From Rana temporaria (Eukaryota > Chordata > Amphibia > Anura > Ranidae), in assembly GCF_905171775.1 (NCBI RefSeq), contig NC_053491.1, positions 109,998,682-110,062,681 of the forward strand: a DNA stretch of 64,000 bases, given 5' to 3'. How positions within the stretch are numbered: the stretch's first letter is position 1; each line of letters starts with the position of its first letter. The notes beneath the pieces are model-generated. The model ran no database searches. It worked only from the letters and a program-made list of their open reading frames with translations, and had not been told where the DNA came from. Below are positions 10,534 through 21,802 of the stretch, one piece after another. The translations under genes and the position numbers were made by a program.

Positions 10534-11271
10534 GCCGGATTCAGGTACAGTTACGATGGCGTATCAGTAGATATGCCGTCGTAACTCCGAATCCGCGCCG
10601 TCGTAACATTAAGCGTATGCTCAAACTTAGATACACTTAAATGTTGCTAAGATACGACCGGCGTAAGTCTCCTACGCCGTCGTATCTTAGCTGCCTATTT
10701 ACGCTGGCCGCTAGGGGCGTGTACGCTGATTTACGCCTAGAATATGTAGATCAGCGAGATACGCCTATTCACGAATGTACGCACGCCCGTCAAAGATAAA
10801 GATACGCTGTTTACGTAAGGCGTTTTCAGGCGTAAAGATAAACCACCAAAAAGATGGCGCAGCCAATGTTAAGTATGGACGTCGGAGCTGCGTCGAATTT
10901 TTCACGTTTTACGTTGTTGGCGTAAGTCGTCCGTGAATGGGGCTGGACTTAATTTACGTTCACGTCGATAGCATGGATTATTTGTGGCTTAATTTTGAGC
11001 ATGCGCACTGGGATACTTTCACGGACGGTGCATGCGCCGTTCGTTAGAAACGTCAAATACGTGGGGTCACGAGTATTTAGCGTAGAACACGCCCTCAACC
11101 AGCCTATTTTGAATTAGGCGGGCTTACGCCAGCCCAGTTACACTACGCCGCCGTAAGTTAGAGCGCAACTTCTTTGTGAATACAGGACCTGCCGCTCTAA
11201 CTTACGGCGGCGTAGTGTATCTGAGATACGCTACGCCCACCTAAAGATAGGCACAGCTCTCTGAATCTAGC
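10534..11271. mobile_element. J-family MITE copy 1
   Basis: Termini GCCGGATTCAG and CTGAATCTAGC are imperfect complements. Subterminal regions carry many TACGCCGTCGTA/TACGACGGCG words, and the body includes GTCGTCCGTGAATGGGGCTGG, TTAAGTATGG and GCATGCGCCGT, all shared with 42273-42984 and 48594-49307. It is non-coding. Confidence 0.75.
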
Positions 11272-12098
11272 TAAAAATCTCTAACAACGCTGGACCTTGC
11301 CGGAAAGAAGTCTCCCACGCACATGTGCGGGAGTGACGACATTGCGGCTCCAGCCACTCACAGCGTTGGAGCCGCAATACCCGGAAGACAAGCAGAGGCA
11401 ACATGTCATCTCCCTCGGTGTGGGCTGGCTGAGATAGAGGAAGCCTCGTTCTAAGGTAAGCATTTCATAATGAGCTAGTATGCGGTGCATTATTTAATAG
11501 CTCAATATGCCTTTTGCCTTACAGGTGGACCAAAAAAAAAGCTGTCAGCGGGTATACAACCGCTTAATCAGTGTTTAATATAGGAAAATAATTCCACGTA
11601 GAATGTCATGGTGTAATGCTTGTACAGCATAAATATGTAAATATTTCCTAAACACAAATTTCAAGTTAAGCTGCTTACAAATGAGCTGCATACAATTAGC
11701 ATACATTTACCATCAGCCCTAATATGTACACATTTCCCGAGCACAGTCATCATGCCTACAATAAATCACATCTCTAACACACTGAGGCGTTATCCATGTT
11801 CTCTTACCGGTTCTCTGTCGTCCCGTTGATGACTTTAAAATGATTTGAATGGGAAATCAGAATGCCTGCTGTACATGAAGAACAAGAGCTCTGATTGTTC
11901 CCACTCACATGAGTCCACCGTCACCCACTTCTCCAAAAGTCATAAAACACTTCCTATCAGTTCAAAAGTTGAAAAAGATCTGAAAATCAACAGAACTGTT
12001 CCCTAAATGCCTAGATAAGGAAAAGAACATCCATACACTGCAGTTTTTCTAGTCCCTATGCTATATATTACAAAAGGTCACCAAGCTGAAGGTTTAGC
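11272..12098. other. Fragmentary repeats and unassigned DNA
   Basis: 11281-11480 holds CGCACATGTGCGGGAGTGAC, a small palindrome, and CATAATGAGCTAGTATGC, a word repeated at 54867 and (partly) 27370. The remainder to 12098 shows nothing I can name. Confidence 0.4.
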
Positions 12099-12584
12099 TT
12101 AAAGCGGATGTGCCACGGGAACAAAATATTAAAAGCCAGCAGCTACAAATACTGCAGCTGCTGACTTTTAATATTAGGACACTTACCTGTCCTGGAGTCC
12201 AGCGCCGATCGCAGCAGAGCACGAGCGATCGCTCGTCACTCTGCTGCTCCCCCCGCCATCCACGCTGAGGGAACCAGGAAGTGAAGCGCTGCGGCTTCAC
12301 TGCCCGGTTCCCTATGGCGCATGCGCGAGTCGTGCTGCGCCCGCCGATTGGCTCACACGCTGTGTGCTGGGAGCCGAGTGTTCCCAGCACACAACGGGCG
12401 AAAGACGGGATGTGACGGAATGCCCGTCTTTTGCCCGTAGCGTGTGGCCGGAAGTGGGTGCAAATACCTGTCTTTAGACAGGTGTCTGCACCCCCCTCCC
12501 CCCTGAAAGGTGTCAAATGTGACACCGGAGGGGGGGAGGGTTCCGATCAGCGGGACTCCACTTTAGGGTGGAGAACCGCTTTAA
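12099..12584. mobile_element. K-family TTAA element copy 1
   Basis: It has TTAA at 12099-12102 and 12581-12584, with ends AAAGCGGATGTGCCAC and GGTGGAGAACCGCTT. Internal words (AGCAGCTACAAATACTGCAG, GGACACTTACCTGTCC, GACACCTTTCA-type, CCGGAAGTGGGTGC) recur in opposite orientation at 28319-28808. The right TTAA is shared with the left TTAA of element A2, so two insertions abut. Confidence 0.8.
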
Positions 12585-13728
12585 AGGAGTTGTAAAGGAA
12601 AACTATTTTTTTGCTGAAATGAGACATAATAGTTAACTGATTCCTTTTAAAATGATTAAAAATAGATAAAAATCAATCATATAATGTGCCTACAGTTTCA
12701 GTTTCGTTTTTTCATGCTGTTTCCTGCTCTGTGATGTACAGATACTCAGAGCCAATACAGGGCAGTGATGGTTTGTAAAACGAAGCTGATTGGTGTTGAG
12801 GGGTTTTAGACACACAGGGCCAGATTCACGTAGATCAGCGGATCTTTAGATCCGCTCGATCTATCTGATTTAAGATACGCTGCCTCAAGTTTGAGAGGCA
12901 AGTGGGTAATTCACAAACCACCTCCAAACTTGCGGCGGCGGATCGTAAAACCCCCGGCGGAATTCAAATTCCACTGCTAGGGGGAGTGTACTATTTAAAT
13001 CAGGCGCGTTCCCGCGCCGATTTAAATGAGCATGCGCCGTCCGCGAAATTTCCCGGCGTGCATTGCTCCCACTGACGTCACTAGGACGTCAGTGGATTCG
13101 ACGTGAGCGTAACTTGCGACGCGCGGGTTTCTGAATCGGCGTACGCAAACGACGTAAAGAAATTCAAACTCGACGCGGGAACGACGGCTATACCTAACAT
13201 TGGCTGCGCCTCATAGAACCAGGGGTAAGTATATCCCGGGAAAACCGCTACGGAAACGTCGTAACAACACTGCGTCGGGTCCGCGTACGTTCGTGAATTT
13301 GCGTATCTCGCTGATTTACATATTATTCAGCGTAAATCAGCGGGAACGCCCCCGCGCCATTTTCAAATTGAAAATAAGATCCGACGGTGTAACACTGTCG
13401 GATCTTAGCCATATCTATGCGTAACTGATTCTATGAATCAGGCGCATAGATACGACCAGTTTAAGTCAGAGATATGACGGCGTATCAGGAGATACACCAT
13501 CGTATCTCTTTGTGAATCTGGCCCACAGTAATCACACCTCCTTGATTAGTCCACAGAGAGAAAGCTCCCAGTACTTTTTTCATCAGAAAACAGACAACCA
13601 GGAAGTGTTCAGAACAGAGAAGGATTAGAGCAAAAACGAACAATGAGGACATGAAACCAGCACTGCAGTAAGGTAAAGGAAGCCATTTAGCTAAAAAAAA
13701 AAAAAAAATTCCTTTAGTGACCCTTTAA
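12581..13728. mobile_element. A-family TTAA element copy 2, split by J2
   Basis: Ends AGGAGTTGTAAAGGAA and TTCCTTTAGTGACCC lie inside TTAA at 12581-12584 and 13725-13728. The interior is interrupted at 12827-13524 by a J-family element. Outside that, GACACATAATAGTTAACTG and AGGAAGTGTTCAGAACAG occupy the places of the A1 interior. Confidence 0.7.
12827..13524. mobile_element. J-family MITE copy 2, nested in A2
   Basis: Termini GGGCCAGATTCACG and GTGAATCTGGCCC are complementary, with ACA at 12824-12826 and 13525-13527 as a likely 3-bp duplication. The body has GCATGCGCCGTCCGCG and repeated TACGCCG-type words. A PIF/Harbinger-type origin is possible. Confidence 0.75.
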
Positions 13729-13889
13729 GCAGCACATAATTTTATAAATAAAGTTTAGTTTATACATACTGTACTGCACAGGCTTGAAAATGTAGCAAAG
13801 TAAACTTGATCAATTCACACTGAAAATATGATAAACATATCAGATATGTGATCATCAGTTGTTTTCAGTGAAAGCTGCATGTAAGTGTC

Positions 13890-15660
13890 AGTAAAACCAA
13901 CCATAGACGGTGCAAATGCCTTTCCTGCAACCACGGTAAAATCAGGCTGTTGTACCCAAGGGAGGGGGTGTGATGAAGCCGTACCCACTCGGAGAAGACA
14001 ATGATTATTACTAGCGGCTGTAACGGCCACTAGCGATAATTGCAAGTCAAATCCGGCAGGCTGTTGTACTCAAGTTGATCGATCAACTTGGTACATTCAG
14101 CATGCGCATACACGGTTATATTTTAGTCCTAATGCATGGGTCGAATACATGGGTCGAATTCCAAACATTTTTTTTTTCTAAAATCTGAAATTTTGTGCTA
14201 TTTGTAATCCGATGGTGCCATCATTAACCACTTAAGGACCAAGCATCTTTCTGAGATTTGGTGTTTACAAGTCAAAAACTGTTCTTTTGGCTAGAAAATT
14301 AATTAGAACCCCCAAACATTATATATTTTTTTTTCAAACACCCTAGAGAAATACTTTTTGTCACACTGTATTTGCGCAGTGGTCTTACAAGCACACTTTT
14401 TTGAAAAAAAAAAAAAAAACACTTTTTGAAATAAAAAAAAAACAAGACAACAGTAAAGTTAGCCCAATTTTTTTATATATATATTGCGAAAGATAATGTT
14501 ATGCCAAGTAAATTGATACTCAACATGTCACACTTCAAAGTTGCGCCTGCTCGTGGAATGGCGACAAACTTTTACCCTTAAAAATCTCCATAGGCGATGT
14601 TTAAAAAATTCTATAGGCTGCACGTTTTGAGTTACAGAGGAGGTCTAGGGCTAGAATTATTGCTCTCGCTTGAACGATCGTGGCGATACCTCACACGTGT
14701 GGTTTGAACACCGTTTTCATATGTGGGCGCTGCTCACTTATGCGTTCGCTTCTGCGTGCAAGCTCGTTTTTTTTTTATTTTGACACGGTTTTTTAAAAAA
14801 AAAATAATAATTGGGGTCACTTCTATTCCTATTACAAGGAATGTAAACATCCCTTGTAACATAAAAAAGTATGACGAGACCTCTTAAATATGAGATCTGG
14901 GGTCAAAAAGACCTCCGACCTCATATTTAGACTAAAATGTAATAATAATAAATATATAATAAAATGTCCCTTTAAGAGCATTGGGTGGACGTGACGTTTT
15001 GATGTTGCTTCTGCCCTGCAGTGATATGGAGATAGGTGTGGGCCATCTTCCCCTCACTCGTCTCCATACCCAGGCTGGGACAGAACCGGATTGCCTCCGT
15101 CGCTGCCGATGGCTCCGGTAAGCGGCGGAGGGCATCGGACAGCAGCGGGAGGGGAGGGCCCTCTCCCGCCACCGATAAGTGATCTTGCGGCGTATCCGCC
15201 ACAGAGACCACTCCCCCAGATGAAGAAGAGGATACCAGGGTTATGGTAGCTAGCTGCTGCCATAGCAACGGTATTCCTCTTTCAAGTAGCAATGTATTCC
15301 TGCGACAGGCAGTCTGTAAGCGGTTAATTTCAAAATCCAACCAACCTTTCAATTTCACCTCATGTTGCTACAGAAAAGAACATTTGTGACCGGAATCTTT
15401 TCTTTCAAGGTCACATCTCATTTTTTTTTTTTTATAATTTCTTCTGCACGATTCTCCCATCGTCGATTAGAAATGTGTTTGTTTCTTTTAAAAACAATGT
15501 TTTTCAATTTCCAACATGCCTGATCACTCAGATTCGAAAGACACATGACAATCATTTCTACGGCCCACTAATGGTGTGAAATTCAAATGAAAATTCTTAA
15601 TTACGATTTTCGAAAGAATATTCTTTTGGAATTCGACCCATGTATGTCTGGCCTAAAGCT
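13890..15660. mobile_element. Y-family element, split by C
   Basis: The left part (13890-14223) matches 2022-2226 (GAGAAGACAATGATTATT, AAATCCGGCAGGC, CAAGTTGATCGATCAACTTG palindrome). The right part (15328-15660) ends CCCATGTATGTCTGGCC, a loose complement of the left end. The gap is filled by element C at a TTAA. The join across C is inference. Confidence 0.5.
14224..15327. mobile_element. C: TTAA element related to B
   Basis: TTAA is at 14224-14227 and 15324-15327. The left end CCACTTAAGGACCAAGC is B-like, the right end GTAAGCGG is weaker. The interior (CAAACATTATATATTTTT, TTACAAGCGCAC-type, GGCGACAAACTTTTACC, GAGTTACAGAGGAGGTCTAG) is shared with the D elements at 47476 and 53142. It is non-coding. 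Confidence 0.7.
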
Positions 15661-16774
15661 TAAAGTGTTTGTCATAGAGGCCATTTCAAGTACTCTGGAC
15701 AGTGGTAAGAAATACCAAATCCTTTGCAAGAGAGAGGCTTTCTGGATTTTCACCTTGGGTACTATGGCCCCGCAAGGTTTAAATGAAGAGACAGAGCTAC
15801 ACAATATAGTGTGATCAAACACATTAGAGTAACAGGGAGCAATGAAGTGTGGCCATTTGGCCCTGGCGGATCTGGTATGAGACTGTTATGCCTCCCAGGC
15901 CATACCTCATTCCAGGGGGGATGCTGCTTGTGTTAGGCCTGATGGCTGCCAGCACGTCGTGCTGGGCACAATGGAGCTGCTTACCATCGGGCCCAAGAGG
16001 GTCCTGTATGGAGCCATCCCTTATAGTAAGGAGATTTGTGTATGTATTAGAATAATGTGGAGGGAGGTTGTAACAATTTAATTACCTCAATGTGCCTCAT
16101 TGGGTTTATGTAGGTGGTCAGTAGCCTCCTTACAGAGCCATGATGTCTCAGATCATCGTACGAGACATGCGGGTCTGGTATGCGGGTTGGTTATAGCAAA
16201 ATGCGGATTATTAATATTGGTATTAGTACTACTATTGTGATTTTATACTTTTAATATATTTTATATAGGGCCTATCATATGTGTTATTTCTCACATTTTA
16301 TTTTATTATTTATATGTCGTATATATGTGCACGTATGATCATGACGTGGGGATATATATATATATTTATACATATGTGTGTATTTCTATACATTTTTATG
16401 TGGTTAGAATTTAAAAATCTATACCTACAACTAGATTGTATGGCCATACTAGACCACTATTGTTATTACTAACCTTATTTTTTTTTTTTCTGCCTAGCTC
16501 TAATAGAGCAGTAAAAATAGGGCCATCTTAACATTTTATATTAATCTAGTGTAGGATGCCATATGATCTAGCTTGACTCCAATTGTGTGTTTTTATAGGT
16601 ATTGTATGTATGTCCGTGTATATATTCTCATATGCATACATTATATGTATGTGGGCGCGTATATATGGAGATATGTGCACTTAACCCATCGCGTATACTT
16701 TTAGGGGTTTGCACATATGGGCATGTGTAGAGAAGGCATGCAGTGACCATGGTGTGGGGTTTCCCATATTTTGT
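15661..16774. other. Unassigned, partly AT-rich sequence
   Basis: No frame here has recognisable protein character. A 68-codon frame at 15849 has no supporting features. 16200-16700 is AT-rich with scattered ATATGTGT words and looks like decayed microsatellite. Confidence 0.4.
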
Positions 16775-17599
16775 CAAACAATTCCCCATTTTCACCACTA
16801 GGGAGTATTGCAGTATAGGATACCAGTTAACCTCCTTTTGGCATTATAGGTATGGCCAAAGAAGATGTTTACAGTAGCAATGGCTAGCCTATGTATAGCC
16901 CCATTCCCCCACCCATTAATAATGTATCTGGGTATTGTAGCTTTGCGTACTATACGAGGCAAACTATCTGGACAAACCAGAAGGAGCGGGTGGAACGCAT
17001 ATACACCTTCTCTTCCGGTTTTGTGGCAGGAACAAGCGCAGCATGCTGTGCGCCGTGCTTTGTGCGCATGCGCACTAGCAGAAGTGACGTTCCGGCCCAT
17101 CCATGGCGAGGGCTGGAACGCATTCCACTTCCAGCTAATGATGGCGTGTGTTTCAGCACACGCTTATGGGGTGAGAGAGGAGTATGCTGTATGTGGGGCT
17201 TGGCCGTGGCACAACAACGAGGAAGAGGACTGCAACCCTCTGCTCGGTAAGGCGAGTTGTATGCATAGGTGCGTGTGTGTGTATTAGCTACATGCAATGG
17301 CCTGTTTTCTGGTCCAGTGCTCTGGCTTTTCCACCCCCTGGTAATAGGCAGAGAGGTGGGTGTCCCTGCACACACGCACACTTATATTTATATCTATGCA
17401 TTTATTTCATCAGGGCTTGTATTAACCAATAGGGTTGGCCCATGTGAGAGACACTTTTACGCAACTGCCTCACAGTAGGGGGACTCTCTGGCCACACTCT
17501 ATGGGACAGGAGTGGCCAAAGGGGAGATGGGCGGGTCTGACAAATGAGGGGTGGCCTATGGTCCAGGCACCTCTGCACATGCTCATGTGTGTATACATA
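16775..17599. other. Sequence upstream of the V2 ribozyme-like motif
   Basis: It contains GTGCGCATGCGCACTAGCAG and two similar GGAACGCAT contexts. No TE end can be paired. It may be the body of the V2 retroelement or unrelated flank. Confidence 0.35.
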
Positions 17600-17880
17600 T
17601 CAGAAGGTTTCAATATGAGGGAGCAACTACAGACCACCAAGGCTCTGAGGAAAGGGGTACGCCCCTGAAACGCGTCAGCCATACCACCGGTCAGATACTA
17701 CTTTATCCATGTTGTCACTGTGTTCTTCTGGCGTTGCTGCGTACCAGTTGTACCGTTTGTCAAAGCGCGTTTTACAACTCATTTTGTGAGTATAACCATT
17801 GTTTTAATATATGTAATAAAACCTTTTTATACGGTATCACACTAGGTCAGTGCACCCTCCTTTCTTTTCTCTTTTTTAGC
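17600..17880 (+). mobile_element. V2: GAAACGCGTC retroelement segment
   Basis: Order of landmarks: hammerhead-like core (17645-17676), about 130 bp of unique sequence, AATAAAACCTTTTTATA near 17816, then ATCACACTAGGTCAGTGCA and a T-rich stretch. The same order appears at 30640-30950 (AAATAAAACTTGCC, then ATCACACTATGTGGAGG). The full extent and any target duplication were not resolved. Confidence 0.55.
17641..17680 (+). ncRNA. Hammerhead-ribozyme-like motif
   Basis: CTGAGGA at 17645-17651 matches the hammerhead core CUGANGA. Then comes a stem II candidate, AGGGG-TACG-CCCCT (17653-17666), directly followed by GAAA and CGCGTC (to 17676). ACGCGT is self-complementary, which is the very short stem III expected of dimeric hammerheads, and the final C would be the cleavage-site residue. 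GGCT before the core and AGCC after GTC pair as a 4-bp stem I. One extra A sits between the core and stem II, so activity is uncertain. Hammerheads with this short stem are known from Penelope-like retroelements and retrozymes. The assignment here is by eye. Confidence 0.5.
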
Positions 17881-18419
17881 CTTATGAATTCCCATGATTC
17901 TGAGGAGGGCTGCAAGACCGTTGAATATACCCTGTAATTGTACCACGTGTATATTGATTGGTTTGCGTGAAAGTTATATTATCTATGAACTATGGTATAG
18001 AAATAGGATTTTTTTTATACTAGTAATGCTGGTGATCAACGATTTAAAGTGGGACTGCAATGGTGCAGCGGGCAATCTGACACCAACTTATGCTCGGGGG
18101 ACAGAGTATTCACCACTGGACATCTCCAGTGACACCAGTACAGTGATCAGTGTTAAAAATTGACACCGTCACTGTACTAATGACACTGGCTGGGAAGGGG
18201 TTAACATCTAGGGCAGGGCTCGACCAAACCCAGGTGTCAGGTCACCATGATGACTGGAAATTGCTGCGTGGAGAGGCATAACGGGGAGATGCCTACATAA
18301 ACAAGGCATTTCCCTGTTCTGCCTAGTGACAAGACAGTAATCTGCTGCTCCCTGTGATCAGGAGCAATGATCGCTGTCATGTCACTGGTAGCTCATCCCC
18401 CCACAGTTAGAATCACTCC

Positions 18420-18979
18420 CTAGGACACACTTAACCCCTAGTGTTTAACCCCTTCCATGCCAGTGTCATTTACACAGTATTCAGTGCATTTTTATAGCAC
18501 TGATCGCTGTATAAATTACAATGGTCCCAAAATAACATCAAAAGTGTCCGCCATAATGTCGCAGTCCCAAAAAAAAAAAAAAAATTGCAGATCACCGCCA
18601 TTACTAGTAAAAAAAAAAAAAAAAATTATAATAATGCCATAAAACTATCCCCTACTTTTTAGACCCTAAAACTTTTGCGCAAACCAATCACTATACGCTT
18701 ATTGTGAATTTAACAACAAAAATATGTAGAAGAATACACATCAGCCTAAACTGAGGGAAAAAACATATTTTTTTTTAAATTCAGGATATTATAGCAAAAA
18801 GTAAAAGATGTGGGTTTTTTTTCAAAAATTGTTGCACTTTTTTTGTTTATAGCGCAAAAAATAAAAACCGCAGAGGTGATCAAATACCACCAAAAGAAAG
18901 CTCTATTTGTGGGGGAAAAAAGGACGTCAATTTTGTTTGGGTATAGTGTCGCACGACCACGCAATTGTCAGTTAAAGCG
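18420..18979. mobile_element. B-family fragment
   Basis: It carries the inner B sequence: TAACCCC-TCCATGCCAGTGTC, GTCCGCCATAATGTCGCAGTC, CAACAAAAATATGTAGAAGAATAC, GTGATCAAATACCACCAAAAG and CGCAATTGTCAGTTAAAGCGA. Both B termini are absent. It runs straight into the 38-bp minisatellite. Confidence 0.65.
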
Positions 18980-19389
18980 AGGAAGAGAAGAGAGGAGTGC
19001 GGCTTGTATGGCGGTTAGTATGTGCAGGAGAGGAGTACGGCGTGTATGGCAGTTAGTATGTGCAGGAGAGGAGTGCGGCCTGTATGGCAGTTAGTATGTG
19101 CAGGAGAGGAGTGCGGCCTGTATGGCAGTTAGTATGTGCAGGAGAGGAGTGCGGCCTGTATGGCAGTTAGTATGTGCAGGAGAGGAGTGCGGCCTGTATG
19201 GCAGTTAGTATGTGCAGGAGAGGAGTGCGGCCTGTATGGCAGTTAGTATGTGCAGAAGAGGAGTGCGGCCTGTATGGCAGTTAGTATGTGCAGGAGAGGA
19301 GTGCGGCCTGTATGGCAGTTAGTATGTGCAGGAGAGGAGTGCGGCCTGTATGGCTGTTAGTATGTGCAGGAGAGGAGTGCGGCCTGTAT
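18980..19389. repeat. 38-bp minisatellite, about 10-11 copies
   Basis: AGGAGAGGAGTGCGGCCTG restarts at 19026, 19064, 19102, 19140, 19178, 19216, 19254, 19292, 19330 and 19368, exactly 38 bp apart, with only a few substitutions. One unit's remainder lies at 19661-19700 beyond an inserted element. High uniformity suggests recent amplification. Confidence 0.9.
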
Positions 19390-19660
19390 CATAGCTCCCG
19401 TCTGTCCCTGATTTGGAGGGACTGTCCCTGATTTAGAGCAATGTCCCTCGTCTGTCCTTCATTTTGGTCTGATCTATATAGTTGTATATAAAATTCACAT
19501 TTATCTTTCAAAAAGTGTTTCCCAGTCATAAAAACTGTTCATGTCATTTCTAAATTGCTGCATTTGTACATTTTAAAAGCCAATATAAAGGAATCCTATG
19601 CCTTACATACATTTGCCAGTAGGTGTCCCTAATTCCCATCTCAAAATGTCGGGAGGTATG
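19390..19660. mobile_element. 271-bp element inside the 38-bp minisatellite
   Basis: It is flanked by a perfect 6-bp duplication CTGTAT (19384-19389 and 19661-19666). Removing it restores a minisatellite unit. Ends CATAGCTCCCG and CGGGAGGTATG are complements with one mismatch. The body holds several TGTCCCTGATTT words. I do not know the superfamily. A related half-unit (GGGACAGTCCCG-AATTCGGGACAG) occurs at 20435-20465. Confidence 0.8.
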
Positions 19661-20126
19661 CTGTATGGCAGTTAGTATGTGCAGGAGAGGAGTGCAGCAT
19701 GCAGAAGGTATAAATCATGCAAAGAGGCAGCAACTGATGTTAGCTGCAAACACCTTCCTGCACACTCACCCCATCTGTGATTCCCCCCCTTCCCCCAGCT
19801 TACCTTCCCACACACATCCTGGAACTACTGTAGTTGTCATGTCTGCCCGCGGGATCTTCGAGGATGGGCAATCATCTCTCTTCCCACTGGCACGTATCGG
19901 GAATAGCAGAAGGCCGTAAAGGTGGCTCCGCCTCCAACTCTGAGCTCACTAGGTGACTGCAGCACAACTAGAGAAAGCAAACCCATTGGGATCACTGCAG
20001 AGTTCTGGAGGTGGGAGGGTGAATCGCACAGAGATGCCGAGGGTGGAGCGCTGTCACCAGAGACTGACAATCGTTGGGCGGGCTCCGGAGGTAGCGGAAC
20101 TCTTCTGCAGTGGACGGAAGCTGGTT

Positions 20127-20278
20127 AGGAGGAGCGGCTCGGCTGCATATTGATGAATTGATCTCTCCATATACCTCCTGCAGCCGCTGAATGCCTGCTC
20201 TTCCTCCTCTCTTCTCCTGCAGGCATTCAGTATATGGAGAGATCGATTCATCCATATGCAGCCGAGCCGCTCCTCCTT
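20127..20278. repeat. Long imperfect inverted repeat
   Basis: AGGAGGAGCGGCTCGGCTGC at 20127 returns as the complement ending at 20278, and the arms continue through ATCTCTCCATATA and CTGAATGCCTGC. The left arm has an extra 13 bp (about 20174-20186). The loop is about 20 bp. Confidence 0.8.
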
Positions 20279-20632
20279 TCTAGGTGAACAGCCAGGCCCC
20301 GCACGGCTCCTTTTACCAGGAAGGAGCCACTGACAGGTGGGGGCGGAGCTGTCCTGCACTGGAGCCTGAGGCGAGGGCAGAGCTGTGGGGAGCTGGGAAT
20401 CCGGGGACTCCAGTACGGGACCGACTTTAAATCACGGGACAGTCCCGCAGAATTCGGGACAGTTGATCAGTGCCACCTCATCAGTGCACATTAGTGAAGG
20501 AGACAAAATACTTATTTGCAAAAATGTTATAACAAACTAGAAAAAAAAGTCTGCTGTGGAGATTTCGGAATGCATGACATGGCTATGTGGGTGGATCCCT
20601 GCACCATGTTACATTATACATTTTAAAGCAGA

Positions 20633-21024
20633 ACTTTACCCATATCAGCTTGATAAAAAATAATGTTCTTTAGCATGGAACATACATTCCAAATGATTAT
20701 GCTACTAGAATTAGTGTGTTCTGTAAATGCCTCCAGTATTGCTTTCATTTATTCCTGCCAGAGGCTGCCATTTTGCTAAAGCCCCTGAGCAGCAGTAAAT
20801 CATAAACTGGAACTAAACCCATTGATTTAACGGTTTCAAACAGTTACATTCATGGAATGCTGGGATTGCTAACTGGCACATTTGCTTGTGTCTTCAACCA
20901 AACCGTCAAACCATCAAATCGCTGGTGTCATAACTGATCACATGTGCAGCACCATGGCAGATGCAGATCAAACAGAAGCAGCTTCCTTGGCAGTAAAGGA
21001 TAGGAGGGTTTAATTCCGCTTTAA
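20633..21024. mobile_element. TTAA element with AAAGCGGAA ends
   Basis: TTAA is at 20633-20636 and 21021-21024, with ends AAAGCAGAACTTTACCC and TTAATTCCGCTT. The ends resemble E and K elements. Non-coding. Confidence 0.65.
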
Positions 21025-21433
21025 GGCTGTCAGCAGATTGACCTCTACAAACTCAGCAGTGTCTAAACATGGAGAGCAACTGAGCATGTGCAGAGCAGGG
21101 GGAGACAATGTATTACTGACTTTTACACAGTATAGGGACTTATTTATAAGGTTTTACAGCTATACCTGCAAAAGGGGCCAGCCTGAAGTGATCTAGCAGG
21201 ACTTATTTTCTGGCTAACATTCCACTTTAAATATAGGTGTAATTGTTACAAGTTAGCCTGCAGTTTCTGGTTTGTGTATTCTTACCTCCTTGCTGCAGTC
21301 CTTCTCTACCCCGATTGCTTTCACATGTGTGGTCTGGCTGTGCTTACCTATAAGCGTCACCTGCTATTCTGTGGGCTTTTATTTTCTTCCCTTCCATCAC
21401 ATCCTGGCCTGCCCCCTAGTTTTCTTGCCTGTA

Positions 21434-21799
21434 CAGTGGCTTCCGAGCATAATACGTTCCGGGAGAATGCTCGTAATCCAAAGCACTCGCATATCAATGC
21501 GAGTTTCCGCATAGAAGTCAACGGAAACGAAAATAATTAGTTCCGCATTGACTTCTATGGCATGCAATACCGCATGTGGCCAGAGGTGGGGGGCACAAAA
21601 AGAGACTTGGAAATACTCGGAAAGGCTCAGGGACAGCTCGGCTTTACTCGTAAAGGCTCGGGAACGGAGTATTTTCGTTTGAATTCTGCTTGTTTTGCTT
21701 GACAACACAAGCAAACCGAGTCAGAATAAAAAAAAAAAAAAGTAGCTTGTTTTTCAAAATGCTCGTTAACCGAGTTACTCGTAAATCAACGTTCCACTG
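21434..21799. mobile_element. CAGTGG mariner-like MITE
   Basis: The left end TACAGTGGCTTCCGAGCAT and right end ATCAACGTTCCACTG are partial complements, with TA at the left (21432-21433) and TT at the right. Words GCTCGTAATCCAAAG and CTCGTTAACCGAG-TACTCGTAA are the expected mirrored subterminal sequences. The class is inferred from the TA and CAGTG ends. Confidence 0.65.
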
Positions 21800-21802
21800 T
21801 TT

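Noticed and set aside
15849..16055. 68-codon frame with a hydrophobic start resembling a secreted peptide
   Set aside because: No polyadenylation, splice or similarity evidence, and frames of this length are common by chance in this window.
18980..19389. Regular repeats considered as a CRISPR array
   Set aside because: Units are contiguous with no variable spacers, and the DNA is clearly eukaryotic. It is a minisatellite.
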